Positions 9,014 through 20,904 of a stretch of 64,000 nucleotides of DNA are shown one piece after another; position 1 is the stretch's first letter, and each line of letters starts with the position of its first letter. The notes under the pieces are model-generated. The model saw only the letters and a list, made by a program, of their open reading frames with translations. It did no database searches and had not been told where the DNA came from. The position numbers and the translations under genes were made by a program. This DNA is from Isochrysis galbana (lineage: Eukaryota; Haptophyta; Isochrysidales; Isochrysidaceae), in contig CM030932.1 of assembly GCA_018136815.1 (NCBI GenBank), positions 3,336,614 through 3,400,613 on the forward strand, given 5' to 3'.

Positions 9014-10801
9014 TCAAGCGTCCGTTGAAGCAGCATAGGATGCGTACAAGCGCACCTGTGCAAGGATTTTCTCCATCGAAGACTCCTTCTCCTCAGCCAC
9101 CGTTAGTCGTTGGTCTAGCAGCGCGACAGTCTCCGAGAGGATCCCAAGCTGTTTGGCGAGTCTATCGAGCGATGAGGTTGTGGGATCGCCTCCGGAGCTG
9201 CCGCTGTGCGTCTCGCAGTGCCAAGGGTCAGATGACCCGCCCGATACGGCGCTCCCCAAACCTTGCTCGCGTGCGTCTTGCTGACGCTCTGTTGGCACCT
9301 GCGCTCGATGAGCCCCAAGTAGCAGATTAGCCTGGCCAGTAGCACCGTTGGCGCCAGCCTCGTCCAGAAAGCCGGCAGCAGCGAACTCGGACTCCGCATT
9401 GGTGGGCGGAGGGGGGTATACCGTTGGCTCTTCCAGCGTAGGCAACATCACTCGTGGCGCCTCACGGGGCGGGGGTGGGGAGGCTGCTGAGCTGCGTTGA
9501 GGCGGCGACAACTGCTTGCGAGCTGAGGTTAGGGTGCGCTCCGTGGCTTTCCGTATGTTGGTCGACAGCTGCGGTGAGGAAGCGCTGGCCTCGAGAGTCG
9601 AAAGGCTACCTGCACGCACATGCACACAATGAAGCTGGATGTTGCGCGGACCGGATCTCAAAAGTTGGCAATCTACAGTGCGATGCAGCGGCCTCGACGG
9701 CGACGCGGCGTTGGGCCATGACGTGTGGCCTTCACCTGTCTTCTTGGACTCCTCACTGGCACCTTTGAGGAAGCGATCAAAGTTGGTTCTCCAGACCATA
9801 ACCTGGTGGTCCGCCGATGCCGAGGAGAAGAAGTCGCCCTCCGGCGCGAAGGCACACGCATTGGCAGCCGACTCATGGCCATGGATGGTGTAGAACAGCC
9901 TCCCCTCGCACAAGTCCCAGATCTGTGTGAAGGCAGTGGCAATTCTTGATAGCTGTGCACATAAGAGTGGGCGAGCGGTGCTTTGCTGACCCGCGTTTAG
10001 CTAGAGCTCGTGTGAGGGGGGCAACAGAGCAGACTATCCTTCTGGGCGCGGGCGCGCCTTGAGGGTGGTGTCGGCGGAAGCGGAGAGGAGGAAATTGCCA
10101 CTAGGGTGGAAGGAGATCTGGTTGACCGTATTCGTGTGAGCGGGATAGTGCTGGAGGAGCTGGAGGGTGCGCATGTCCCATAGCTTGATTGTGCGGTCCG
10201 CTGAGCCCGAGGCGACACTCGTGCCATCAGGATGGAACTGGCACGTGCCAACTGGCGCGGTGTGGTCGTAGAAGGTGTGTACGCACGCGTGCGTTCGTGC
10301 GTCCCACAGCTTGACCGTCTTGTCGTCGCCCGACGAGAGGACGAGGCTGCCGTCGGGCGAACACTTTGCATCACGCACCCAGTTGGAGTGCCCCGAGAAG
10401 GAGTGCTTGAAGCGCTGTGCAGGGATGGACCACAGCTTGACCGACTTGTCATCGGACGAGGTAATGAGCTGCTGGCCGTCAGCCGAGAAGGCGACGCTGC
10501 GCACGGGTGCCGTGTGCGCCCTGATGGAGGTGGACTCACCCTTCACGTTGGGGACCCATAGCCGGATTGTCCTGTCCTTCGAGCCCGATGCAACCAGGTG
10601 GCCAGTCGGTGACACTGCGACCGAGGTGACCGCAGCAGTGTGGCCGACGAAGCGGAAGGCGCGCATCTGCATCTTGAAGTTCCACACCATCACTGCGCTG
10701 TCGAGGCCGCCTGAGACGAGCTGCTTCATATTGGGGTTGAAGGCGACCGAGGTGACCCCGTCCTTGTGCCCACGGAATGAGCGCTCGAGGGAGGGGTCCA
10801 T
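9014..10801 (-). CDS. POC1: POC1 centriolar WD40 protein, GC-AG intron
   Basis: Exon 1 is 10058-10801 and exon 2 begins at 9922. The exon 1 frame stops soon after TLK, but joining AAG/GCGCGC to CACACAG/ATCTGG restores the canonical DTTLK-IWDL strand. The 135-nt intron is therefore of the GC-AG type. Seven WD40 blades fill about residues 1-300, starting LERSFRGHKDGVTSVAF. The phrase VMVWRTNFD after the last blade is a POC1 hallmark. A C-terminal coiled coil follows (LAKQLGILSETVALLDQRL), as in known POC1 proteins. A second intron at 9610-9735 (CAG/GTGAAG to GTGCAG/GTAG, 126 nt, in frame) is likely; the product is 508 residues with it removed, 550 otherwise. POC1 stabilises centrioles and basal bodies, so the cell is flagellate. 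Confidence 0.9.
9923..10057 (-). other. GC-AG intron of POC1
   Basis: The donor is AAG/GCGCGC and the acceptor CACACAG. No GT donor near the boundary keeps the WD40 strand intact; reading through gives a stop within 8 codons. The intron is phase 0. Confidence 0.75.
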
Positions 10802-11344
10802 CGCAGCCGAGGCGAGGCGAGGCGAGGGCGGCGGGAGCGAGGGGCGGCGGCAGCGGCACTGACGGTGGCGGCAGCGCCAGTCACGATGACGGCGTCGAGA
10901 GCGAACGGGGGGGGTGGGGGGGGAGGCGGGAGGGGGGGGGGGGGGGGGGGCGTCTACCGGTCCTCACTCGCCGTTCGCGCGTAAAGCGCGAGTCATCTCT
11001 ACATCCTAAGTTTTCCACGTCTAATTTCTAAAAGCTGCGGGGCTACTAGAGTAGAGTATGTAGGCGATGGGTGCACCACTAACCCATAACTCTTTGCTGC
11101 CGGGACCGCAGCAGCCAAATGGCTGCTTCGTTTTGTACTGTTTCGTGGAGAGTAGGGAGAGAAGGGCTACATAAGAGATACCTGCCGCACGTTCTGCGGG
11201 GAAAGAAGTGCGAAGTGCGTGTGCGTGTGCGGACGGTGGATGGGGGAAGAGCGAGAAGAGCCGCTAGGGCGGTCAAACAACAATGAGTTATAACTACTGA
11301 CACGGGGGGGGCTGCATTTTTTGACCGTTCTCCGTAGCCCGAGA
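10802..11344. other. POC1 5' flank and intergenic DNA
   Basis: The POC1 leader is G-rich, with a G-run of about 20 at 10930-10950. No other gene is recognised in 10980-11344. It ends at the 3' terminus of the minus-strand LINE fragment. Confidence 0.4.
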
Positions 11345-11590
11345 AATAAAACCTTTAAATATTCTGGCCTCGCGCGCGGCTATGGGGTAAAGTATATTGT
11401 AGCCACGCCCATATCCCTTCCTCTCCCTCACTTCCCGCCTTGCGGCAACTCCGCAACTCCCCTCGTGCTCTACTTAGGGGCCCAGGTTGTGTGTGTGGGG
11501 GGGTGGTTTGGGCGGGGTGCACCGGCCCCTAGTGGTCTGCTCACGCCCTCCTCTTGTGCCTCTGAGTGGCCCGTTTCTTTTAGTTGTGGC

Positions 11591-12474
11591 TAGGGGTAGG
11601 CCAAAATATCCAGGATTTCTCGCCCAAATATCCATTGGAAATATCCACCATATATCCGGAAAATCGGCCCAAATATCTCATGAAATATCCAGATATATCT
11701 CTCGCTTAATAGCGCTTAGACCCCTACCTACTGCGCCACACCGCATCCCGATCCCGGATGGGACGTCAGGCTTTTATTAGGTTCTAATAGAAGGTCGTCA
11801 GGTCTATTGGACCTGATAACCTGCTATCAGGTCGAAGGTATTAGAAGTTAAATTCCAATTTTATATTCATAAGTGAAAGAAGGAACGTGGTGCGTGGCCG
11901 TGCGGCCGTGCGGCGATGGCAACGAGCGACAACAGCAGCAGCTCCCTCAGCAGTTGCAGCAGGGCCCATGACTGGGGCAGACAACCGCTGGAGGACCTCG
12001 AGGGTAGCGCATTGGAGTGGTCCACCATCGTCGAGACGGATGGGCGTGCAAAGAACGTGCGCCCGAAGGCCTGCATCTTTTGCGGGCACATCTACGTAGG
12101 TGGGCCACTGAACATTCGGCAGCATTTGGATCGGAGGATGGCGAGCGGGAGGGGCACGCCGGCACGCCCAGGGCAAGGGGGTGTAGCGTGCAGCCACACC
12201 TCCCATTGTGGTTGAGAAGATGAAACGGGCAAGGAGGTGCAAATCTTTATCACATACACAGTACCATTTATCAGGTATCTACGGGTGCCGCCATCGCAGC
12301 AAGGGCCCGCCCGAGCTCCGAGCTCGCCCCCCCCCCCCCCGCGTAACAGCCTTTTTTTTTGGGTTGGGGCGCTGAGATGCGCCCAAATAGCCCTGAAATA
12401 TCCGCACATATCCAATCCCCGGAATTCGGCCCAAATATCCAGGAGACATATCCGGATATTTTGGCCTACCCCTA
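11591..12474. mobile_element. hAT-type DNA transposon derivative, 884 bp
   Basis: The termini are perfect inverted repeats of 21 bp beginning TAGGGGTAGGCC and continuing AAAATATCC. They are flanked on both sides by the same 8-bp duplication GTTGTGGC (11583-11590 and 12475-12482). TIRs opening YAGGGGT and an 8-bp duplication are defining features of hAT elements. Subterminal AATATCC boxes recur several times within 120 bp of each end and are probably transposase-binding sites. Inside, a frame at 11916-12215 keeps a BED-like zinc finger, but no catalytic transposase domain remains. The element is therefore non-autonomous. It sits in the 3' UTR of a LINE. Confidence 0.92.
11916..12215 (+). CDS. 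BED-finger remnant of a hAT transposase
   Basis: A 99-residue frame lying wholly inside the hAT-type element. Residues about 25-70 contain LEWSTIVETDGRAKNVRPKA, then CIFCGHIYVGG and NIRQHL. This is the W...C-x2-C...H pattern of a BED-type finger, the usual N-terminal DNA-binding domain of hAT transposases. No second His is placed well, and the RNase H-like catalytic domain is gone. The GCG start context ATGGCAACG is plausible. It may be expressed as a short DNA-binding protein or may be simply a relic. Confidence 0.5.
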   Translation: MATSDNSSSSLSSCSRAHDWGRQPLEDLEGSALEWSTIVETDGRAKNVRPKACIFCGHIYVGGPLNIRQHLDRRMASGRGTPARPGQGGVACSHTSHCG

Positions 12475-12593
12475 GTTGTGGCGTGGGTGTCTCGTCGTTG
12501 GTCGTTGGTGGGTTGCGGGTTGTCTTACGCTCGTGGTGTTTTTGTCTTCGCGGGGGGTTTACTCGGGGGGGAGATGTGCCACGTGCCACGACC

Positions 12594-13110
12594 TCAGGCG
12601 AGCCTCTCGGCGATGCCGATTGCTTTTGCCACAAGGCCGAGGTTGTCGTTCATTCTTAGCTTGCCCTTGTCGTCTTCTATAAAGATGGGGGGTTGCCCAT
12701 GAGCCATGAGCCCATGAGCCATGAGGCTTCGCGTTAGTGTTTGTATTGGAATCGTGGAGAGAACAACGCCCCTTCCTAGTCCGGTACGACAGAACCATGT
12801 GTCTAGCGCGTGCTTCCGGATCGCTTTTCGTGCATCTAAGCAGTAGTTCAAGATCCACTTAGATTGAAGGGCCTTGACGTGGGTCGGTCAATGCAGGAGC
12901 CCCAGCCCCATTGTCCTATTGTCCTGGTCGCGCCTTTTTCGTGAGATGTGGCGTAGTGCGGGTATGTGATCCACTTGTTCTGCTTCTTGGTGTGCGGGCT
13001 TGTCCAGAGGACGACGTCTGCGGCCTTTTGAATCCGCGTGTGGAACCATTTTGGGGCGGCTAGCGTCGGTATCCAATATCTTGGTGTCCCATATATCATA
13101 TATCATGAAG
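12594..13110 (-). pseudogene. LINE ORF2 C-terminal remnant
   Basis: Two overlapping minus-strand frames make up the piece. The first holds YWIPTLAAPKWFHTRIQKA and WTSPHTKKQNKWITYPHYA; the second ends NLGLVAKAIGIAERLA. The final phrase is nearly the same as the end of the ORF at 31808-32690 (NLSLVAKALNIAERLA), which fixes both identity and stop position. A frameshift lies near 12850. The reverse transcriptase core is absent. Confidence 0.75.
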
Positions 13111-13231
13111 TTTACTGGTACTCTCGCCGCGAGTTTGCGCGGGGGGAAGCTCGAATCTCGAGACTCGTGTCTCGAGACTCGAGACTCGAGGCAGGATTCG
13201 CGAGGGCACCGGATTTTATTCCGTAGTCCGA

Positions 13232-14337
<1,106 letters not shown>

Positions 14338-14510
14338 GATCCACCTCCCACAATGGTCTCGGACTTCCGGCTGATTCCGGCCTCACCGCATGGGACTCGA
14401 GCAGCTGGTCCCGAGCCGGGGGGGGGGGGGGCGAGAGACCGAGGGCACGGCGGGAAAGCTTGGGAGGGCGCGTGGCCGATCTCGGAGCGAAGATCGCGTC
14501 CTTTCTCTCA

Positions 14511-14962
14511 TGGAGCGCGGAGAGACCCCGCCCTCTGTTTCAAGCACCAAAAATTTCGACTCAAGACAAGAGGAAGAGGGAGGAAATGTCTTGAGGCGGC
14601 GTCGCTGCCGCTGCCCATGCCTAGCGCAAGGGTATCGCCCCCACTCAGACATCTCCTTCCCCACAGCTCCTCTCTGAGGAGTTGCTCCACACCCTCCCAT
14701 TAGGCCCCTTGCCTGCGAGACCAAAACAGGATCCTTTGCGTGGGGGGCGGTCTGCTGACTGCTGATGCTGAGTGTGGAGGGAGGGGGGAGGGGTGCTCCG
14801 GCTAGCGCAGGTAGAAAGCTATAGTGAAGAGCTGGGTGGCATGAGGGGGGAAGGGTGCTTGCGCTTGCCGCGGCAGGGAGTCCTGTCTTGAGTGAGCGCT
14901 AGTCCCGTTCCTTTGCCGCGCCGCGACCCATACAAATTTGTTAAAAATTAAAAATTTAAAGT
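14511..14962 (+). repeat. Rep-E dispersed repeat, copy 1
   Basis: It begins ATGGAGCGCGGAGAGACC, the LINE-type start phrase without the hairpin. From 14531 it matches 59036-59437 almost throughout: agcaccaaaaatttcgactc, ctctctgaggagttgctc, gcctgcgagacca, cttgccgcggcaggg, and an AT-rich end atttgttaaaaatt. The pair is in direct orientation 44.5 kb apart. It may be a deletion derivative that keeps LINE-like ends. Confidence 0.8.
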
Positions 14963-15492
14963 AAGCTTTTGCTCGGTCGCCCCCGACCCTGAGTCCTGAG
15001 TGTGCTGGGCCTCGCCAACAAGAAAACTTCCTCTCCCTTGACTGGTGGTGGGTGTACAAAGTACAATGTTTTTGTTTTCACTGTTTGTCCATGAAGAGAG
15101 GCGCGCGCGTGCGAGAGACGAGAGAGAAGAGCAGGTGGGGGGGAGGGAGGTTGGGGGCGGGAAGAAGGAGAGAGAGAGAGAGAGAGAAGGGGGGGGGGGG
15201 GGGGGGGGAGGGGGGAGAGGAGGGAGCGAGAGAGAGAGAGAGAAGGAGGGGGGCGGGGGGGGGAGGGAAAGAAGAGGGAGGAGGGGAGGAGAGAGAAGGG
15301 GGAGGGGGGGGAGGGGGGGGGTGGCGGGGGTGGCGGGGGGCGGGGGAGAGGAGAGGAGAGAGAGGGGCGCTCTCCGCGCGGCGCTGCCTCCGCGCGCCCT
15401 CTCCCCCCTCCTTCCCTCCTCCCCCCCCTCCCCCCCTTCTCCCTCCTTGCCCCGCCCTCCCCTCTCGCCTTGGCCAGTGCGAGCCGGCGCAA
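14963..15492. other. G-rich 5' flank of the DBINO gene
   Basis: Intergenic DNA with long G/GA tracts (15120-15350) followed by a C-rich stretch. Open frames here are low-complexity. The part just before 15493 is probably the leader of the downstream gene. Confidence 0.5.
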
Positions 15493-18350
15493 ATGTCTCA
15501 TCCACCCGCCGCCGCGTGGGCCCAGCCCTCGTCTGGCGGCTGGCCTCAGCAGTTGGCCCCGCTCGACGCCTCGTGGCCCAAGCCTCCCCAGTCTCCTTCC
15601 CAGTCTCTCGCTGTGCTCACGCCGCTCCAGCCTCATCAGCTGGTGCAGCATCACCAGCAGATGATGCAACCGCAGCAGTGGACTGCGCAGCACGTGCCCC
15701 AGCCCCAGTCCTGGCCTGAGCAGCCGCCGGCGCCACCGCCGCCGGGCAAGGCTGGAGGCAAGCCACAGAAGGGCCATGCGCCGGGGAGCAATGGCGGCAG
15801 GCAGAGTTCGTCCACGCAGAAGGCGGGGTCGCGCCGTTCCCTCGGTATCAGCGACGAGGTTCTCGCCGCCATTGGCGGCGCGGCGGCGGCAGCCAAAGCG
15901 TCCGCTGTGCTGGAGGAGGACTCGTCGGATTGGTGGAACATCCACGGGATGCACATGCGCATCCCACCGTTATGGGCCGACTTGCAAAAGGAGCCGCCCC
16001 CGCCGGCTCGGCCTGGGTACGCTACGTACACGCAGTGGGCACGCGCGCACGCGCCGGCAGGTACCTACGGCAACGAGGGCGGCGGGAGGAGCCGCAACCG
16101 CAGCTCACGCTCCGAGAGCGGCACTAAGCGCGCGCGCGAAGATGGGGTTGGAGGTGATGGTGATGCCGCCAACGAGGACGAGGAGGACGCAGAGGATGCG
16201 GCCATGGACGCCCTGCGCGAAGAGGACGACCGTTGGAAGCGGTGCTGGGCGATCGTGGTACGGCGCGACATTCCCAAGCAGCACAGGCTTCTAGGTGAGG
16301 CGGACCTCGGCGCATGGCTTGAAGCCTGCCTGTCCCGAGTGAGGTGGGGCGGTTTGGCGGAGCCTGCGCACGGGCGTGGCGTTCATGGAATTGCTGGTCC
16401 CGCGCCCCGGCTCACCGGCGCGTCGTCCTAGCGGAACGGGCGGCGGCTGAAGTGGCGGACTATTGCGACCGGCTGACTGAGACCCCCCCTGCCCTTAATT
16501 TTACGCCCCCTGCCCTTTCCTTTTGCGGAGCAGGCTCTCAGCAACGTGAGACGCTTGCCAGCGCCAAGCGTGCCGTGCTCGCCGTACAGAAGGAGGTTCG
16601 CAAGCGTGCCCTCGGCGCGCAGAGGCACAACTCAGCATCGCAGGTGCAACTACGGTGCAAGAAGCTGGTCAAGGATCTCTTGAGCGGGGGCGGACGGCGG
16701 CGCGAGGCGGAGCTGAATAATTTACGCCTCGTGAGGGAGCGCGAGGAGTGGCGCAGGCAGATGGCTGCACGGCAAGAGCCGAGCACAGTGCAAGAGCGTT
16801 GGGCAGAATTGAAGGCGGCCTGCGGCGAGCGCGCCACATTGATCCGCGTCGCTGCATCTCCGCCCTCTACTTTGCTCGCGCAACAGCTGTGCCGACGGAT
16901 GGCGGCGGTGGACGAGAATGACGAGCGGGGCACGTTGGCGCCGCCGCCGCTGGCACAGCTCAAGCCATTGCTTGCGCTGCGCCTTGCTGCCTGCCACCGG
17001 TGGCTGTCCTCGCCGCCCGCCACGCCCCTCGCGCTGCGGTCTCCGGACGCGCCACCCCTGAGTGCGCATACACCAGTGGTGTCCGAGGCATCGCGCACTA
17101 CCTCCGCCACCGCCGGGCTCACCGCCAAGGCGGCCGCTGCTGCCTCTGCTGCCTCCGGTTCCAATTCACCACTCGCATTTGCGGCGCCGACTGCAGTAGT
17201 GCTGGCGGTCGCACCAGCGCTCGTATGGAAAATGAGACTTGGCGTGCCGCGCGTGCGGAGTGGGGAGGACATTCACGATGGCGCGGCATGCGGCAACTTC
17301 GACAATGATCGTGCCGAGGCGCTGCCACCGCTTCGTGACGCGTGCGCTCGTGCGTGCGCCGATGTGCATGCCCAATATCTTGGCGCAGGCTTTGTCCGGC
17401 TAGTCCGCGCGTCGGGGCGCACAGAGCAGCTGGGCGAAGAACTGGATGCGTCCCTCCGCTCGCCATTGTGGTCTTCGTCTAGACGACCACCCTGGGCGGA
17501 TCTGATCCCGCCAAGCTCCACGACGCTTCGCCCGGTGGGGTCGACGGCGGAGATGCTCGACGAGGGTGCGCTGCGTGCTGCCGCCCGATGCTTCCTCGCC
17601 CTGAGGCCACTGCTGGCCATTGCAGCGCCGCGCGTGGTCGTAGCACCACCCGCCGCCGTGCTGCCGTCTCTAACCTCTGATGCGGGCGCAACCATCTCGG
17701 CCTTTGCGCGACCAATCACGTCGCATCGGACGCCCTATGCGATGGAGCCGCAACACTGGCCATTGCCACCTCGGGCGGCCCCCTTGGCACCACAACCGAC
17801 CCTTCCCGCAAGCGCGGTCGCATGGCTGTCGTGCAGCGCAAAGCTGCGCCACCTCGACACGCTGCTCGATACGCTCAAGCGTGCTGCGGCCGGCCAGTCC
17901 GCTGCTGTGCTCATCTTTGCGCCCCTGCCCGCGATGGCCTTGATAGAGCGGCTGCTCTCCCTCCGGCGCTTGGCGGTGCTGGGAGCGTCCAGAAGCACGC
18001 ATGACAAATCGTCGCTGGTTGTTGCACTGATCCCGGTAGGAGACAGGGCATTCAGCCTGGCTCCCCCGGCGCTCTCCGCGATGGCGGCCATCTTTTATGA
18101 CTGCCTCGACTCGCCGCTGCGCCAGCTCTTGCGCTTGGGAACTCTCACCAAGATGCCGAGGGTCTACTACTTAGTGCACGGCGATGCCCGTCCTTGCGCA
18201 CGTGCCGACGCCCCGCCACGGCGCGGGTTTGAGGAAGAGGTGCTGAGGCTTCACCTGCGGGCTGCCGCGTACGCACCAACTGCCGAGGCCCTCATCGAGC
18301 AAATGCCGGTCCCCGCACGATTGACACGCGCCCTCGCTGCGTGCAGCTAA
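15493..18350 (+). CDS. INO80-related DBINO protein without the ATP-binding lobe
   Basis: Two exons, 15493-16294 and 16432-18350, join in phase 1 (CTAG/GTGAGG to CCTAG/CGG), giving about 906 residues. Residues 1-245 are Pro/Gln-rich, then basic and acidic. From about 246 to 375 comes a DBINO-like region: WAIVVRRDIPKQHRLLAE, then AVLAVQKEVRKRAL and REREEWRRQMAARQ; plant INO80 has a similar WAAVVRREIPKHHR. Residues 736-848 resemble the C-terminal Snf2 helicase lobe (SAKLRHLDTLLDTLKR, LIFAPLPAMALIERLL, AIFYDCLDSP, MPRVYYLV). The usual DRAHRxGQ motif VI is replaced by LRLGTLTK. The roughly 360 residues between have no Walker A or DEAH box. It may be a structural, catalytically inactive INO80-type subunit, or a decaying gene. 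The family call is by eye. Confidence 0.6.
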
Positions 18351-19139
18351 GCCTAGGCTTGCCCATTGGCGGCTCACTTCCAGCAGCTATCATCGCTATA
18401 CAACGGCATCTCCTGTGGGCGGCGCTCCCGCTTGCCAGTTACGCGGGAATAAGCAAACCAGTTGCGCTGAACACTCCGAGCGGTAGACGGCTCTGCCCGT
18501 GTATTCGCTCCCCTTCTCTGTTCCCACGCCGGTGTGGCCTTGATCAGTCAGTGCAGAGGGTTGGCAAGCCCCTGACGCGGGGAGATGTGGGGGGCGCGCA
18601 CTGAGAACACGTTTGACCCAAGCCAGGCAGCGGGGCAAAAGAGTGTCCTTTAGAAGGGCCGCCCTTTGCGCACACACAAATTCCGCGCAAACCTAGCACG
18701 CGCTCCCAATAGTCGTCGCGCATAGTGGCACCATGCGCGCACAATTGAACTCTGCAAAGGCACAACAGCGCGTCCCGCTCGCGTGCTGGCCTTTTCGCGA
18801 GGGGTTACCTTCCTACGCGGCAGAGCAGACACCTCGCAACGCGTGGAGGGTCATTACGGAGGATCGAGTGATGGCGGTACGTGGGTCGGCGAGGATCTCT
18901 CGTCGTTCGAAGTGTTCTCACTTATTCTCGCGCTCTGTATGGGCGTTGCAACGTGTGCAAGCTACTGTGCCGAGTGTCTTCCCGCACCTGCCACACGCAC
19001 CGCGGCCGCGCGAGTTATAACATGTATATTGTGCGCGGTAACGCGTGCAAAACCGATCTTGTAAGTCCGATACTGTCGCTCCGGCACCAACGTGGTGACC
19101 GAGGCGGCCTTGAGCATTAGCTGTCTCGCAGCGCGTGCC
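18351..19139. other. intergenic, no gene recognised
   Basis: This is the 3' flank of the DBINO gene. Overlapping short frames occur on both strands and none has a family signature. I see no RNA gene. Confidence 0.4.
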
Positions 19140-19440
19140 TCGAGAGCTGTCCTTGGGTGCCCCCCACAGCCCCCTGTCCGCCTGGTGACCAGGAGGAAGG
19201 GGAAGGTCAGTACGAGTGCAGGCCGCCTAGGGAGTGCGAGTCCCGACCCACGCCCACTGGGGGTCTGGGTCAGGGTGTTGCCAAGAGGCAGGGCATGAGG
19301 CATGAGATTGACTTACGGCTGACGGGCCCCCCCGGAGGGGGCAGTTAGTGCCCGGTGTAGGGGGCGCAGAGCGCCCCCATTGTCCCCCACTTATAAAAGT
19401 AGGTTGGGGAGGAGTGGAGAGAGGGGTGGGCTCATGCCCT
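19140..19440 (-). repeat. Rep-A fragment, 5' part
   Basis: On the minus strand it starts with the element's conserved opening (CCTACTTTTATAAGTGGGGG) near 19405, runs through the gcgcccattg and cccactggggg phrases, and ends near cctgtccgcctgg at 19160. It is the minus-strand counterpart of 37800-38080. Immediately beyond its start, at 19451-19470, lies a hairpin like those upstream of the LINE starts (AAGT/ACTT around ATAA). Confidence 0.75.
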
Positions 19441-19911
19441 CCCATGGGTCAACCAAGTATAAACTTAGTTGTGGTCGAAAAGCATGAAGCCTTTTTATTA
19501 TTTTTACACGGCGCCCGTGGCGCATTATTTATCCGTCGTCGCAAGGGCAGATCGCCCCCATTTCGTGCGTGACGGAGGCTCTAAGGCGATGGAAACGGTC
19601 GAAAAGGCATATCCATGCGCCGTGAGATGGGTGGCGCACAATTCTCTACTTTTCAGGGTTGTTGAAGCGTTTTAGCGCGAAAGCTTGCAGGGTTCGAAGC
19701 ACAACGAATTCGCTCAATATCACTGCGAGTGCCACGCCGGTCATGTCCGTCCTGAAGCCATCTGCGGAAGCAGCGTCGGAAGGTAGAGCTTCAAGGGGCA
19801 TGCTTGTGTGACGCCACTGGCAAAGTGCGTGCTGCCGCGAGCGGTGAGATGGGTCATGCTTGGACTCACATTGGTCGATGACGAACTGTCCCGAGGCGGG
19901 ATAGCGAGGCT
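19441..19911. other. intergenic, short ORF of unknown type
   Basis: A 68-codon plus-strand frame at 19469-19675 contains KAMETVEKAYPCAVRWVAHN. The phrase CAVRW-x2-H recalls the xVRWxS region of some transposases, but this is too short to call. Two similar phrases (gtgagatgggtggcgc at 19621 and ggtgagatgggtcatgc at 19842) suggest an internal duplication. The stretch runs into an N gap. Confidence 0.3.
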
Positions 19912-20011
19912 NNNNNNNNNNNNNNNNNNNNNNNNNNNNNNNNNNNNNNNNNNNNNNNNNNNNNNNNNNNNNNNNNNNNNNNNNNNNNNNNNNNNNNNNN
20001 NNNNNNNNNNN
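19912..20011. other. assembly gap, 100 N
   Basis: Exactly 100 N. It truncates the minus-strand LINE ORF1 whose start is at 20435. Confidence 0.95.
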
Positions 20012-20435
20012 TCATTTGTGGGGTTTTGTGCTGAGCTGTTGGTGGGTCAGTGTCCATGTGCGCTTTGCTGGTGGTGTTGAGTTTGTGCCCATAAGGGCCA
20101 CCCGGTCTCGGGCCGCGCCGCCGAGGCAGCGCGGCCGTCACCAGGGTGAGAGAGGCCTCTACCATAAGGCATGCCTGGTGGGTGGTTGTCTCTCTTGGTC
20201 TGGTGCTGGTGTGGTGCTTGTCACAGCCTGTGGCCCACCATGGGGTGGGCCAGCATGGCTGCCTTCCTTGGTGTGGCCGGGGCCACGGGCCGTGCGGCGC
20301 GACCGGGGTCGCGCTCACCTGCTCGGCCTCTGCGGGCGGACGCGGTCGCTTCGCCAGCGACAGCTCCATGGGTGCTGGGAGGGCGCCCGCGGCGGGGGGC
20401 CCGAAGGAGAGGTGGGGAGCGGCGCCGCGCTCCAT
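20012..20435 (-). pseudogene. LINE ORF1 N-terminus, cut by gap
   Basis: The frame opens MERGAAPHLSFGPPAAG, continues MELSLAKRPRPPAEAEQVSA and later RRRGPRPGGPYGH. It is close to the start of the LINE ORF at 34952 (MERAAATPLSFGPPAEG ... RQRGPRPGGPYGH) and to the stub at 30587. It runs into the 100-N gap after about 140 codons. A hairpin (AACTA/TAGTT around a 6-nt loop) lies upstream at 20443-20458. The coding frame is intact as far as it goes, so whether the whole copy is broken is unknown. Confidence 0.8.
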
Positions 20436-20804
20436 GGCAACCAACTATAAAGTTAGTTCTACCTGCCCCGGCAATAACTCCCTCCATAGGCGATGGCAGC
20501 GGGAGCGCGGGAGAGTGCGCGTCACTAGTAGCTTAGCGGGCACCTTCAAGAATGTTTTTTTTTCCTCCAACGTGTTATGTCCCCCTGTGTGTTGAGCCAT
20601 CGGGCGCCCTGCTGCCTGGGCCTACCCCACTCCTAGTCCATACTCACGGCCCGCGCCCGATATCGCCCCAGCCCTCCCCACTGCCCATGTCCATGTTATG
20701 GGTGGTAAAGGTAAAGATCCACAGCTCCACCCACACCACCACCTCTACCAACAGCTTCAAGCTTCTAGAAATACGCAATACGCCTGATTTCTGCATGATC
20801 GGCG

Positions 20805-20870
20805 CGCGACGAGAAGAGGCCGCAACCTCAGGGTTTTCTTTTTTCGCAGACACCCCCACATCTCGGGTAT
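20805..20870 (-). repeat. Rep-H short repeat, copy 1
   Basis: On the minus strand it reads tgggggtgtctgcg, an A-run, then ccctgaggttgcggcctctt. The plus-strand stretch 38951-39005 has the same order: tgggggtagttgcc, an A-run, cctgaggttgcaccctctt. Both follow an AT-rich tata phrase. The origin is unknown. Confidence 0.5.
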
Positions 20871-20904
20871 AATTCCTACCCCCCTCCTTCCCTCCCCCCC
20901 CCCA

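Larger units (their letters stand above)
11345..13110 (-). mobile_element. LINE 3' fragment interrupted by a hAT element
   Basis: On the minus strand this reads from a piece of ORF2 C-terminus (about 13110-12594) into a 3' UTR that ends near 11345. The end has the family signature: a GCGCGCGAGG core, then AATATTTAAAGG and a T-rich tail. The UTR is split by an 884-bp hAT-type element at 11591-12474. The core 3' UTR matches 31487-31807 and 54112-54345. The 5' part of the element is missing; the CT microsatellite abuts it. Confidence 0.75.
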
